From Rhodobacterales bacterium UBA3080 (GTDB taxonomy: Bacteria; Pseudomonadota; Alphaproteobacteria; Rhodobacterales; Rhodobacteraceae), in assembly GCA_002366645.1 (NCBI GenBank), contig DFBM01000099.1, positions 1 to 10,824 of the forward strand: a DNA stretch of 10,824 nt, written 5' to 3'. Positions 1 to 5,610 of the stretch are shown one piece after another (position 1 is the first letter of the stretch; each line of letters opens with the position of its first letter). The notes beneath the pieces are model-generated. The model saw only the letters and a list, made by a program, of their open reading frames with translations, did no database searches and was not told the origin of the DNA. A program made the translations under genes and the position numbers.

Positions 1-390
1 GGCACCTTTTTTCACGAAATGCGCCGTGTAGAATTCAACGTGTTCGGCGTTGGCGTGAAAATGATGTGGCGTTAAGGAAACCGAGAACATCGGCACGTCT
101 GTCTCCAGTTGCACTGACATCAAGCCATCCACAACCGCGCTGGCCACAAAGTCGTGACGGTATATACCGCCGTCCACTACCAGCGCCGCCGCAACCACCG
201 CGTCGTAACCTTTATTAGCCAAACGCTTGGCCAATAGCGGCATTTCAAACGCGCCCGGAACGGTGAAAACCGAAACGTCATATGCCGCTTTATCCGCCGC
301 CAGTTGATCTGTGAAGCCCTTGTATGCCTGATCTACGATATCGGCATGCCAGCCCGCCTTGATGAAGGCGATTTTCGGGGTGAGTGTCAT
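1..390 (-). CDS. ribH2: 6,7-dimethyl-8-ribityllumazine synthase, type II (RibH2), 3' end outside the window
   Basis: Lumazine synthase condenses 5-amino-6-ribitylamino-uracil with 3,4-dihydroxy-2-butanone 4-phosphate, the penultimate step of riboflavin synthesis, in the cytoplasm. The first 130 codons are present and the frame is open to the window edge; about 30 C-terminal residues should be missing. Visible motifs are IAFIKAGWHADIVD (residues 7-20, with the Trp14 typical of type II enzymes), PGAFEMP (45-51), GGIYRHDFVA (74-83, His79 being the likely catalytic His) and TPHHFH (107-112). This pattern matches the Brucella/Mesorhizobium RibH2 class as I recall it, not the RibH1 class with its GExxHF-type motif. 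The start is ATG at 390, six bases after a perfect AAGGAG (397-402 on the complement). An FMN riboswitch lies directly upstream, so expression should fall when FMN is plentiful. No other rib gene is visible. Confidence 0.93.
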   Translation of the reverse strand, partial: MTLTPKIAFIKAGWHADIVDQAYKGFTDQLAADKAAYDVSVFTVPGAFEMPLLAKRLANKGYDAVVAAALVVDGGIYRHDFVASAVVDGLMSVQLETDVPMFSVSLTPHHFHANAEHVEFYTAHFVKKGA

Positions 391-396
391 GTTTAA

Positions 397-402
397 CTCC
401 TT
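397..402 (-). promoter_or_regulatory. Ribosome binding site of ribH2
   Basis: On the minus strand the hexamer AAGGAG ends six bases before the ATG at 390. It is a near-perfect Shine-Dalgarno and fixes the ribH2 start. It lies about 27 bases downstream of the candidate riboswitch terminator, so it is not inside that hairpin. This favours control by transcription termination over direct sequestration of the ribosome site. Confidence 0.75.
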
Positions 403-428
403 ATATCAGACACCAACCCAGAGCATCG

Positions 429-458
429 AAAAAGGAGCACAGGCTGACGCCTGAACCC
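429..458 (-). terminator. Candidate intrinsic terminator of the FMN riboswitch expression platform
   Basis: On the minus strand, just after the 3' strand of aptamer helix P1, CAGGC-GTCA-GCCTG (453 to 440) forms a 5-bp GC-rich stem with a 4-base loop. After one T/T mismatch the stem can be extended by about four pairs, two of them G-U, between 458-455 and 438-435. A CTTTTTC tract (434 to 428) follows. The position between aptamer and start codon, with a following T-run, is that of a transcription-terminating platform. I found no clearly drawn antiterminator helix, so the mechanism is inferred. Confidence 0.5.
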
Positions 459-459
459 G

Positions 460-580
460 ATCCTCTCCCATCCGGACTTTAACCGTCGGCTCCGGAATTT
501 CACCGGTATCTGCTGACCCTCAGACCGAGGCGCTCGCGGGCTATAACCGCCGGTGGGGAATTTCACCCCGCCCTGAGAAT
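460..580 (-). ncRNA. FMN riboswitch (RFN element)
   Basis: On the minus strand the conserved blocks of the RFN element appear in order: AGGGCGGGGTGAAATTCCCC near the 5' end, ACCGGCGG, AGCCCGCGAGCG, GGGTCAGCAGA, CCGGTGAAATTCCGG, GCCGACGG and AGTCCGGATGGGAGAG. The closing helix P1 can form between 575-580 (ATTCTC in the transcript) and 460-465 (GAGGAT), six pairs with one G-T. This aptamer binds FMN in the nascent leader and switches off riboflavin synthesis or uptake genes. The next gene is ribH2, an expected target. The ATP-grasp gene lies upstream on the same strand and is not under its control. Confidence 0.96.
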
Positions 581-582
581 TA

Positions 583-600
583 CACCGGATGATTCCGGTG
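583..600 (-). other. Perfect hairpin at the 5' end of the riboswitch leader
   Basis: CACCGGA (583-589) and TCCGGTG (594-600) form a perfect 7-bp stem with a 4-base loop, two bases outside aptamer helix P1. If the promoter proposed at 607-635 is right, transcription begins at about position 600 and this hairpin would be at the very 5' end of the RNA. It resembles the CCGGTGAAATTCCGG arm inside the aptamer and is partly complementary to it. Its role, whether 5' protection or a folding competitor, is not known. Confidence 0.5.
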
Positions 601-606
601 CAGGGT

Positions 607-635
607 AATTTGGGGGAACATTCCGCCTGTGACAA
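607..635 (-). promoter_or_regulatory. Candidate sigma-70 promoter of the FMN riboswitch-ribH2 transcript
   Basis: On the minus strand a -35-like TTGTCA (635-630) is separated by 17 bases from a -10-like CAAATT (612-607). The predicted start is near 600, just before the 5' hairpin and the aptamer. The -35 is good; the -10 is weak, which is common in alphaproteobacteria. The location between the stop of the ATP-grasp gene (670-668) and the aptamer is where a promoter is needed. Confidence 0.35.
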
Positions 636-667
636 GTGAAAATTAGAGGTGTCTTATATACGAGACG

Positions 668-1777
668 TTATTTGCCATGTGAGTGCAGCATCCGCACTTC
701 GGCGATATAGTTTCGCGCCAGACGCCAAAAAGGCACTGGCTTTAGACCGCGATTGCGGATGACAGCGCCGATTTCGAAGGCGGTGCGATACTGCTTGAAA
801 AGCGCCTTATACGCGCCAAACAACGTCATATCGGCGTCGTAAATATGGATCGCCTCGGCGCCTGCACCGTTCAGTTCGATGATGGTAAAGTCTTCGCCGC
901 GCTTAAATGCGTCGAGATCACGGTATCGCACGTCGAAGCGGCCAAACCAGAAGCCGTCTATCTCTTTCGATATCTCTTCGAATTTCTCCGTCATCGCCGC
1001 AGTTACATGGATGCCGCCATCGCGAAATATCGCGCCGCGTCGGTGGTTGCCGGTGAAAACCAGCGATACTTCTTTACCTTTTGCCGGCACCTCGTCGAGA
1101 CGACCCTCAAAGCGCGGAAAGTAGAAATGGGTTAGTCTTCCCGCCCTTGGATCGGCTTGAATCAATTCGCGCAAGCTTGACTGCCCGTCGCCGATCACGG
1201 ATGGGAAAAATTTTAACGTAAGCGACGTTATACGACCGTGCTCTTCTTCGGGGTAACGCACGAAAAACACGCCAGCCTCGCCGACAAAAGGTGAAAACGA
1301 CTGCAGCATCATACGCGTATCGTCAGGATAATTTGCGATATAGGCTTCCAGACCTGCGAAGTCGTCCAGTTTTTCGATGCCGACACCGTTCCGCCCGACA
1401 TCCGGTTTAGCGACAACCGGGAATTCCACATCGGCCTCAGCCATCGCCGCCGCTGCATTTTTCGCATTTGTGGCCGCATCAAGCGACTTATCACGATAAA
1501 ACGTCGTAAAATGCGCTGTTGCATTGCGCCCTTCGGTCCCCAGCTTTCGCAAAATCTCCGATTTCGGCTGTGCAAGAAGGCCACCGTCCTGAAAAGCGGT
1601 GTTGGCGAGGGTCGGCAGGCTCGCGGACCGATATTTCAGCGAGAGCATTAAGCACCAGATCACAACCGGCGTGTAGAATAGAAATTCGGGCAGTCGCTCG
1701 AACGACGAAATTATGCGCGGTTCCCTGTCGGGGCGTGCCGAAGCTGCGCTCCACATTTCTTCACTGCCAAGACTCAT
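668..1777 (-). CDS. ATP-grasp domain protein, carboxylate-amine (D-Ala-D-Ala-like) ligase superfamily, substrate unknown
   Basis: The protein has 369 residues. A hydrophobic stretch at about 31-47 (EFLFYTPVVIWCLMLSL) suggests membrane attachment or a buried N-terminal helix. It is followed by SLPTLAN (53-59), GGLLAQPKSEIL (65-76) and an ATP-grasp fold. Visible ATP-grasp signatures are VVAKPDVGRNGVGIE (121-135, Lys124 plus a Gly-rich loop), GEAGVFFVRYP (166-176) and, near the end, GRFDVRY (279-285) with IIELNGAGAE (299-308), where Asp282, Glu301 and Asn303 should coordinate Mg-ATP. Such enzymes activate a carboxylate as acyl phosphate and join it to an amine or other nucleophile; the substrate cannot be read from the sequence. 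I recall proteins with the same N-terminal pattern annotated only as ATP-grasp or D-Ala-D-Ala ligase-like. It is not a canonical Ddl. The first ATG is assumed; Met8 is an alternative start. No clear operon partner is seen. Confidence 0.8.
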   Translation of the reverse strand: MSLGSEEMWSAASARPDREPRIISSFERLPEFLFYTPVVIWCLMLSLKYRSASLPTLANTAFQDGGLLAQPKSEILRKLGTEGRNATAHFTTFYRDKSLDAATNAKNAAAAMAEADVEFPVVAKPDVGRNGVGIEKLDDFAGLEAYIANYPDDTRMMLQSFSPFVGEAGVFFVRYPEEEHGRITSLTLKFFPSVIGDGQSSLRELIQADPRAGRLTHFYFPRFEGRLDEVPAKGKEVSLVFTGNHRRGAIFRDGGIHVTAAMTEKFEEISKEIDGFWFGRFDVRYRDLDAFKRGEDFTIIELNGAGAEAIHIYDADMTLFGAYKALFKQYRTAFEIGAVIRNRGLKPVPFWRLARNYIAEVRMLHSHGK

Positions 1778-2073
1778 CCGGTCACCCGTATTCCGTGCAC
1801 GCTGCGATTGTTACAGGTTTAAGTCCGTCGAAATTTAAAAACCACCGTTATTTTATTTCGGGCGGGAAACAGCCGTTTGGTAACGCGACCCGTCCATTGT
1901 TACGCTAATTTCGAATAAACACCTCAACGCGCATCATCTGGCCAATCCAGACATTGTTTTCACGGTCGCACCATCCAAAAAACTTTATGGAAAACACATA
2001 TTCGTGCTTCGCCCCTTTCCTCGGTCCCTCACTCTGATATACCAAGGAGCAAACCTACATTCGGAGCACTCCC
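1778..2073. other. Intergenic region between the divergent ATP-grasp gene and pyrC
   Basis: These 296 bases contain no convincing gene. Two imperfect inverted repeats are visible. One pairs CCGTCGAAAT (1825-1834) with ATTTCGGGCGG (1855-1865), about ten pairs with one G-T and one bulge across an AT-rich 20-base loop. The other is GTAAC (1879-1883) with GTTAC (1897-1901), separated by 13 bases. Either could be a binding site or chance. Both divergent genes need promoters here, but I could not name a good -35/-10 pair for either strand; the TGATAT near 2035 lacks a partner -35. The pyrC ribosome site (GGAG, 2063-2066) closes the region. Confidence 0.5.
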
Positions 2074-3111
2074 ATGTCTCAAACCTTGACCATTACGCGG
2101 CCTGACGACTGGCATTTGCATCTTCGGGATGGCGAGATGCTGAAAGGGGTTCTGCCGGAAACGACGCGGGATTTCGGGCGGGCGATTATCATGCCTAACC
2201 TCGTGCCGCCAGTTGTGACCGCGAATGATGCCGTGGCCTATCGGGACCGTATCTTGGCGGCTATGCCCGAAGGGGCGGAATTTACGCCGCTGATGACACT
2301 TTACCTGACCGAAAGCACGGATGCGGCGGATGTGGCAGCGGCGCATGCCTCGGGGCTGGTGACAGCGGTAAAGCTTTATCCGGCCGGCGCGACAACGAAT
2401 TCCGCCTCGGGAGTGACGAATTTCGACAAGGTACAAGGTGTGCTGGAAAAGATGGCAGAGATCGGGATGCCGCTTTGCGTGCACGGCGAGGTTACCGACC
2501 CTTCCGTAGATATCTTTGACCGCGAGGCAGTGTTCATCGACCGCGTGCTCGATCCGTTGCGCCGTCGTGTGCCGGGATTACGGGTGGTGATGGAGCATAT
2601 TACGACCGCTGACGGGGTTGCCTATGTGATGGCGAACGACGCTGACCTTGGCGCGACGATCACGACGCATCATCTGATTATCAACCGCAACCATATTCTG
2701 GTGGGCGGGATCAAGCCACATTATTACTGCCTGCCAATCGCCAAGCGCGAAGAACACCGGCATGCGCTGGTGGATGCCGCGACCTCGGGCGACGCGCGGT
2801 TCTTCCTTGGCACCGACAGTGCGCCGCACACGGATCCAAACAAGGAAAGCGCCTGCGGCTGTGCCGGTGTGTTTTCCGCAACCAACACCATGTCCTGCCT
2901 CGCCCATGTATTCGAGCAGGCCAACGCGTTGGACAAGCTAGAGGGCTTTGCCTCGCTCAACGGACCTGCGTTTTACGGCTTGGCACCCAATGCCGGCCAG
3001 ACAACTCTGACGAAGCACGCCGACCCTGTCGCTTTCCCTGCAAAAATCGTGACCGGTGATGGGGATGTGACCCTGTTTGATCCGGGCTTCCCGCTATATT
3101 GGACCACCTGA
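2074..3111 (+). CDS. pyrC: Dihydroorotase, E. coli PyrC type (class II)
   Basis: Dihydroorotase cyclises N-carbamoyl-L-aspartate to dihydroorotate, the third step of de novo pyrimidine synthesis, using a two-zinc site. The protein has 345 residues, against about 348 for E. coli PyrC, so it is complete. Zinc ligands are visible: HLHLRDG gives His14 and His16, AVKLYPAG gives the carbamylated Lys100, CVHGE gives His137, MEHIT gives His175 and GTDSAPH gives the catalytic Asp248. TTHHLIINRN (197-206) also matches the short PyrC type and not the longer PyrC/AllB-like class I enzymes. The ATG at 2074 is preceded by GGAG at 2063-2066. pyrE follows after 8 bases, so the two are very likely co-transcribed. 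Confidence 0.97.
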   Translation: MSQTLTITRPDDWHLHLRDGEMLKGVLPETTRDFGRAIIMPNLVPPVVTANDAVAYRDRILAAMPEGAEFTPLMTLYLTESTDAADVAAAHASGLVTAVKLYPAGATTNSASGVTNFDKVQGVLEKMAEIGMPLCVHGEVTDPSVDIFDREAVFIDRVLDPLRRRVPGLRVVMEHITTADGVAYVMANDADLGATITTHHLIINRNHILVGGIKPHYYCLPIAKREEHRHALVDAATSGDARFFLGTDSAPHTDPNKESACGCAGVFSATNTMSCLAHVFEQANALDKLEGFASLNGPAFYGLAPNAGQTTLTKHADPVAFPAKIVTGDGDVTLFDPGFPLYWTT

Positions 3112-3119
3112 GGTAAATC

Positions 3120-3815
3120 ATGTTTTCAAATGCTTTCCCCCCTCGCGAAGAAATGGCCCGCCTGACCGCCCGCATGTTGCTGGAAATCGAGGCCGTGAAT
3201 TTCGAGGTCGAGAACCCTTACAAGCTGGCCTCCGGTCTGGTGTCGCCCAGTTACATTGATTGCCGCGAGCTGATCTCTTACCCGCGAATTCGTTCGGCGT
3301 TGATGGATTTCTTGACGGCGACCGTCTACCGCGATGCAGGTTTCGAGGCGTTCGACAGCGTTGCAGGCGGTGAAACCGGCGGTATTCCCTACGGTGCGTG
3401 GATGGCGGAGCGTATGGGGCTGCCTATGCAGTATGTGCGCAAGCAGCCGAAAGGCTATGGCAAGAATTCGCAGGTCGAAGGCGTCCTGCACGAAGGACAG
3501 CGCGTTCTGTTAGCCGAGGATATGACCACCGACGGTGGTTCCAAAATCAAGTTCGTTGAAGCGATCCGCGCGGCTGGCGGGGTCTGCAACCACACGGCAC
3601 TGATTTTCTTCTATGACATCTTTCCGAACACACGGGAAAACCTCGCCGAGCACGGCATAACCCTGCACTATCTGGCCACATGGCACGACGTGCTGGAAGA
3701 GGCCAAGCGCGGTGACTACTTCGACGCAAAAACGCTGGACGAAGTAGAGAAGTTCTTCGCCGACCCACTGGACTGGTCGCTATCGCATGGCGGGATTGGT
3801 GAGGTCTCGAAGTAG
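3120..3815 (+). CDS. pyrE: Orotate phosphoribosyltransferase
   Basis: PyrE transfers phosphoribosyl from PRPP to orotate, giving OMP, the fifth step of de novo pyrimidine synthesis. The protein has 231 residues; this is somewhat longer than the 213-residue E. coli enzyme but usual, as I recall, for alphaproteobacteria. The PRPP-binding motif is VLLAEDMTTDGGS (129-141). The flexible active-site loop is YVRKQPKGYG (105-114). Orotate-side residues lie in ASGLVSPSYIDCRE (37-50). The ATG at 3120 follows the pyrC stop by 8 bases, and a GAGGT overlapping the pyrC stop codon serves as ribosome site, so translation is probably coupled to pyrC. The 3' end faces the convergent DUF2478 gene across only 16 bases, and I see no terminator there. 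Confidence 0.96.
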   Translation: MFSNAFPPREEMARLTARMLLEIEAVNFEVENPYKLASGLVSPSYIDCRELISYPRIRSALMDFLTATVYRDAGFEAFDSVAGGETGGIPYGAWMAERMGLPMQYVRKQPKGYGKNSQVEGVLHEGQRVLLAEDMTTDGGSKIKFVEAIRAAGGVCNHTALIFFYDIFPNTRENLAEHGITLHYLATWHDVLEEAKRGDYFDAKTLDEVEKFFADPLDWSLSHGGIGEVSK

Positions 3816-3831
3816 TCGGCCTTCGCGCTGG

Positions 3832-4338
3832 TTATTTCGTAACAGCCTTACACCAGTCATAAATCGCCTCCGGTTCTGGATCGAGAACTTCGGCCATACC
3901 GTCCACAAAGGCGTTCAGCGCGGCGCGACTGCCTTTACCGACACCGACGATAACCGGTTTGTCGTTCTCAAGGGCCGAGGCGATAGCATCACAAAACCCG
4001 CGCCCCTCCGCCTCTTGCGGGCCAAATTTGTTCAGAACAAACAGGTCAATTTGTGCGGGATCGTTTCTTTCGGTCGCGGCCACCGCTTCGACGATGCCGG
4101 CGGGGTTTAGACGGCAACCTTTGGCACCGTCGCCAAGGGATTGCGTGATGCGTATGTCGGGACCATTGGGAAGCACGCGGACATCCATATCGCACTGGTG
4201 GTCAGATTCGTTTTGCTCCTGAAGCACTTTGACCACGCCAGAGAGGCGTAAACCTTCGGCTTCCAGTCTGGCCGCGACTTCGGAAATCAGGCGATCAGTC
4301 TCGCCTTGGGCTTTGGAGCTTACAACCGCAATTTTCAT
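3832..4338 (-). CDS. DUF2478 family protein, nucleotide-binding-like, function unknown
   Basis: The protein has 168 residues. The N-terminus begins with a beta-strand and loop (MKIAVVSSKAQGETDRLI), and the body has the patterns I associate with DUF2478: GVVKVLQEQ (34-42), a Cys/Met stretch at 49-55, LGDGAKGCRLNP (68-79) and DLFVLNKFGPQEAEGRG (98-114), followed by KPVIVGVG (127-134). Members are often annotated near molybdate transport or nitrogenase genes, and a NTPase-like fold has been suggested from the LNKFG motif. No classical Walker A (GxxxxGKS/T) is present. The start ATG at 4338 is preceded by GGAG about ten bases upstream on the complement. It lies 40 bases downstream of olsB on the same strand, so the two are probably co-transcribed. 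Function unknown. Confidence 0.8.
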   Translation of the reverse strand: MKIAVVSSKAQGETDRLISEVAARLEAEGLRLSGVVKVLQEQNESDHQCDMDVRVLPNGPDIRITQSLGDGAKGCRLNPAGIVEAVAATERNDPAQIDLFVLNKFGPQEAEGRGFCDAIASALENDKPVIVGVGKGSRAALNAFVDGMAEVLDPEPEAIYDWCKAVTK

Positions 4339-4378
4339 AGGTAATTCACTCCGCGTCCAATATTCCTGTTGCCTTGTT

Positions 4379-5104
4379 CTACTGAGCCGTTGCCCTCAGT
4401 AACCGTTTTCGGCTGGCGGGGATGCCTTTGATTTCGAGGCCGGTAAAGACGTGCAGTGTGTTCAGATCGTTGTCGACCACCGCATGATCCGAGACCCATC
4501 CGCCCATGACCAAATAGGTGCGTAGAAGCGGGGGCATTCGGCGTTGTGCCAGTTTCAGGTTTGGTTTTTTCAACTTCAACTTGCTGGCAAACCGGAAAAC
4601 CCTCGGGGCTTTAATCTTTGGCAAACGACGCTTCGGTGCGAGATGCTTTTCCTTCAACAATGCGAACGCGTCTGTGTATTCCTCGGAATCGGTGCCTGAG
4701 AAGCTGGAGCAACCGAACAGCAGCTCGACATCGTTTTCATCGACATAGCTGGTCATCGCACCCCATGCGACCCGCAGGATGTCGGGGTCTTTATAGGCAG
4801 GGTCGATACAGAACCGACCCATTTCGACGATCATGCCTTCGATGTCGTACAGGCTGGAAAGTTCGTAAAATTGCGCGGAATAGGATTTGTCAATCTCGCG
4901 GCCGTTGGCTAGCGGCATCAGCCGGAAGGTGCATATCAAACGGTCGGTTTTGGTTTCCTCGACAAGGATGTGCTTGCAGATCGCGTCGAATTCGTCAGCA
5001 TCCAAACCTTCGCCTTCGTCGCGGAATGTCCGGTAGCGCAAAGCTTGTGCTGCTTGAATGTCCGTATCGCTTTTAGCAAAACGTGCGGTGTATTTTCCGG
5101 TCAT
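4379..5104 (-). CDS. olsB: L-ornithine N-alpha-acyltransferase (OlsB-like, GNAT superfamily)
   Basis: OlsB transfers a 3-hydroxyacyl chain from acyl-ACP to the alpha-amino group of ornithine, giving lyso-ornithine lipid, the first step to phosphorus-free ornithine lipids of the envelope. The protein has 241 residues. Family patterns are ALRYRTFRDEGEG (21-33), EFDAICKHILVEE (38-50), CTFRLMP (58-64), GMIVEMGRFCIDPAYKD (90-106) and LLFGCSSFSGTD (128-139), then AQRRMPPLLRTYLVMGGWV (186-204). The start is taken as ATG at 5104, because AGGAG sits eight bases before it. A GTG three codons upstream (5113) overlaps that AGGAG and would be an artefact. Its usual partner OlsA is not adjacent; a DUF2478 gene follows instead. 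A Lys-rich stretch (171-184) may contact the membrane. Confidence 0.85.
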   Translation of the reverse strand: MTGKYTARFAKSDTDIQAAQALRYRTFRDEGEGLDADEFDAICKHILVEETKTDRLICTFRLMPLANGREIDKSYSAQFYELSSLYDIEGMIVEMGRFCIDPAYKDPDILRVAWGAMTSYVDENDVELLFGCSSFSGTDSEEYTDAFALLKEKHLAPKRRLPKIKAPRVFRFASKLKLKKPNLKLAQRRMPPLLRTYLVMGGWVSDHAVVDNDLNTLHVFTGLEIKGIPASRKRLLRATAQ

Positions 5105-5131
5105 GCTTGGCACTCCTATTCATCCCGTGCC

Positions 5132-5160
5132 TTGTAACACAAGAATCCCGGCGCATATAA
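5132..5160 (+). promoter_or_regulatory. Candidate sigma-70 promoter of msrB
   Basis: TTGTAA (5132-5137) and ATATAA (5155-5160) are separated by 17 bases, close to the sigma-70 consensus. The predicted start is near 5167, leaving a leader of about 48 bases before the msrB ATG at 5215. The -10 is the left arm of an inverted repeat shared with the opposing promoter candidate. Confidence 0.5.
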
Positions 5161-5173
5161 ATATTTCTTATAT
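5155..5173. repeat. Inverted repeat ATATAA-N7-TTATAT in the olsB/msrB divergent region
   Basis: The arms 5155-5160 and 5168-5173 are perfect inverted copies around a 7-base spacer. Each arm coincides with a -10-like element, one for each strand, so the symmetry may simply be two back-to-back -10 boxes. A regulator operator is the alternative. Confidence 0.45.
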
Positions 5174-5193
5174 ACTAGGTTAAATTTACGCAA
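5167..5193 (-). promoter_or_regulatory. Candidate promoter of olsB
   Basis: On the minus strand TTGCGT (5193-5188) precedes TATAAG (5172-5167) with a 15-base spacer, which is short. The -10 is good (5 of 6). The predicted start is near 5160, giving a leader of about 56 bases to the ATG at 5104. It overlaps the start region of the msrB promoter candidate on the other strand. Confidence 0.3.
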
Positions 5194-5214
5194 TCTGCCG
5201 GGGGAATAAAAGAG

Positions 5215-5610
5215 ATGTCGGACAAAATTCAGAAAACAGAGGCAGAATGGCGCGAACTCCTGTCCCCGCTTGCCTATAAAGTCACCAGAAAAGGCGGGAC
5301 CGAGCGGGCATTTACCCATGATGATTTCCCCAAAACCGCAGGCATGTTCAAATGCACCTGCTGCGGAGCGGATTTGTTTGATGCGGAAACGAAGTTCGAT
5401 TCGGGTACCGGCTGGCCCAGTTTTTTCCGCCCGTTAAGCGGCGATGTCATTGAGGAACGCGCCGACAATAAATTGTTTATGCGCCGCACAGAGGTAGTTT
5501 GCGCCAACTGCGACGCGCACCTAGGGCATGTGTTTCCAGACGGTCCAGAGCCGACAGGTTTGCGATACTGTTTGAACGGTGTTGCGCTGAAATTCTCAGC
5601 CGGGGACTAG
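5215..5610 (+). CDS. msrB: Peptide-methionine (R)-S-oxide reductase
   Basis: MsrB reduces methionine-R-sulfoxide in proteins back to methionine, repairing oxidative damage. The protein has 131 residues, the normal length of a single-domain MsrB, and lacks a signal peptide, so it is cytoplasmic. Two CxxC pairs bind structural zinc: Cys47/Cys50 (CTCC) and Cys96/Cys99 (CANC). The catalytic Cys is Cys119 in RYCLNG, with His102, His105 and Phe107 in AHLGHVFPDG. The position that holds the resolving Cys in many MsrBs (SGCGWPS) is Thr65 here (SGTGWPS), so recycling must differ from the classical two-Cys cycle. The ATG at 5215 has GGGGGA about nine bases upstream. Its stop overlaps the stop of the convergent lipoprotein gene. 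Confidence 0.96.
   Translation: MSDKIQKTEAEWRELLSPLAYKVTRKGGTERAFTHDDFPKTAGMFKCTCCGADLFDAETKFDSGTGWPSFFRPLSGDVIEERADNKLFMRRTEVVCANCDAHLGHVFPDGPEPTGLRYCLNGVALKFSAGD

Noticed and set aside
393..635. 80-residue minus-strand reading frame over the riboswitch
   Set aside because: Its sequence is the translation of the FMN aptamer and leader. The RNA structure explains the conservation and no protein is expected.
2029..2484. 151-residue minus-strand reading frame, and several others within pyrC, pyrE, plsX and fabH
   Set aside because: They lie antisense to, or in another frame of, well-recognised enzymes, have Arg/His/Ser-rich composition typical of shadow frames, and no matching ribosome site.
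5105..5113. GTG start giving OlsB three extra residues
   Set aside because: The GTG overlaps the AGGAG that is correctly spaced for ATG 5104, so the latter is the likely start.
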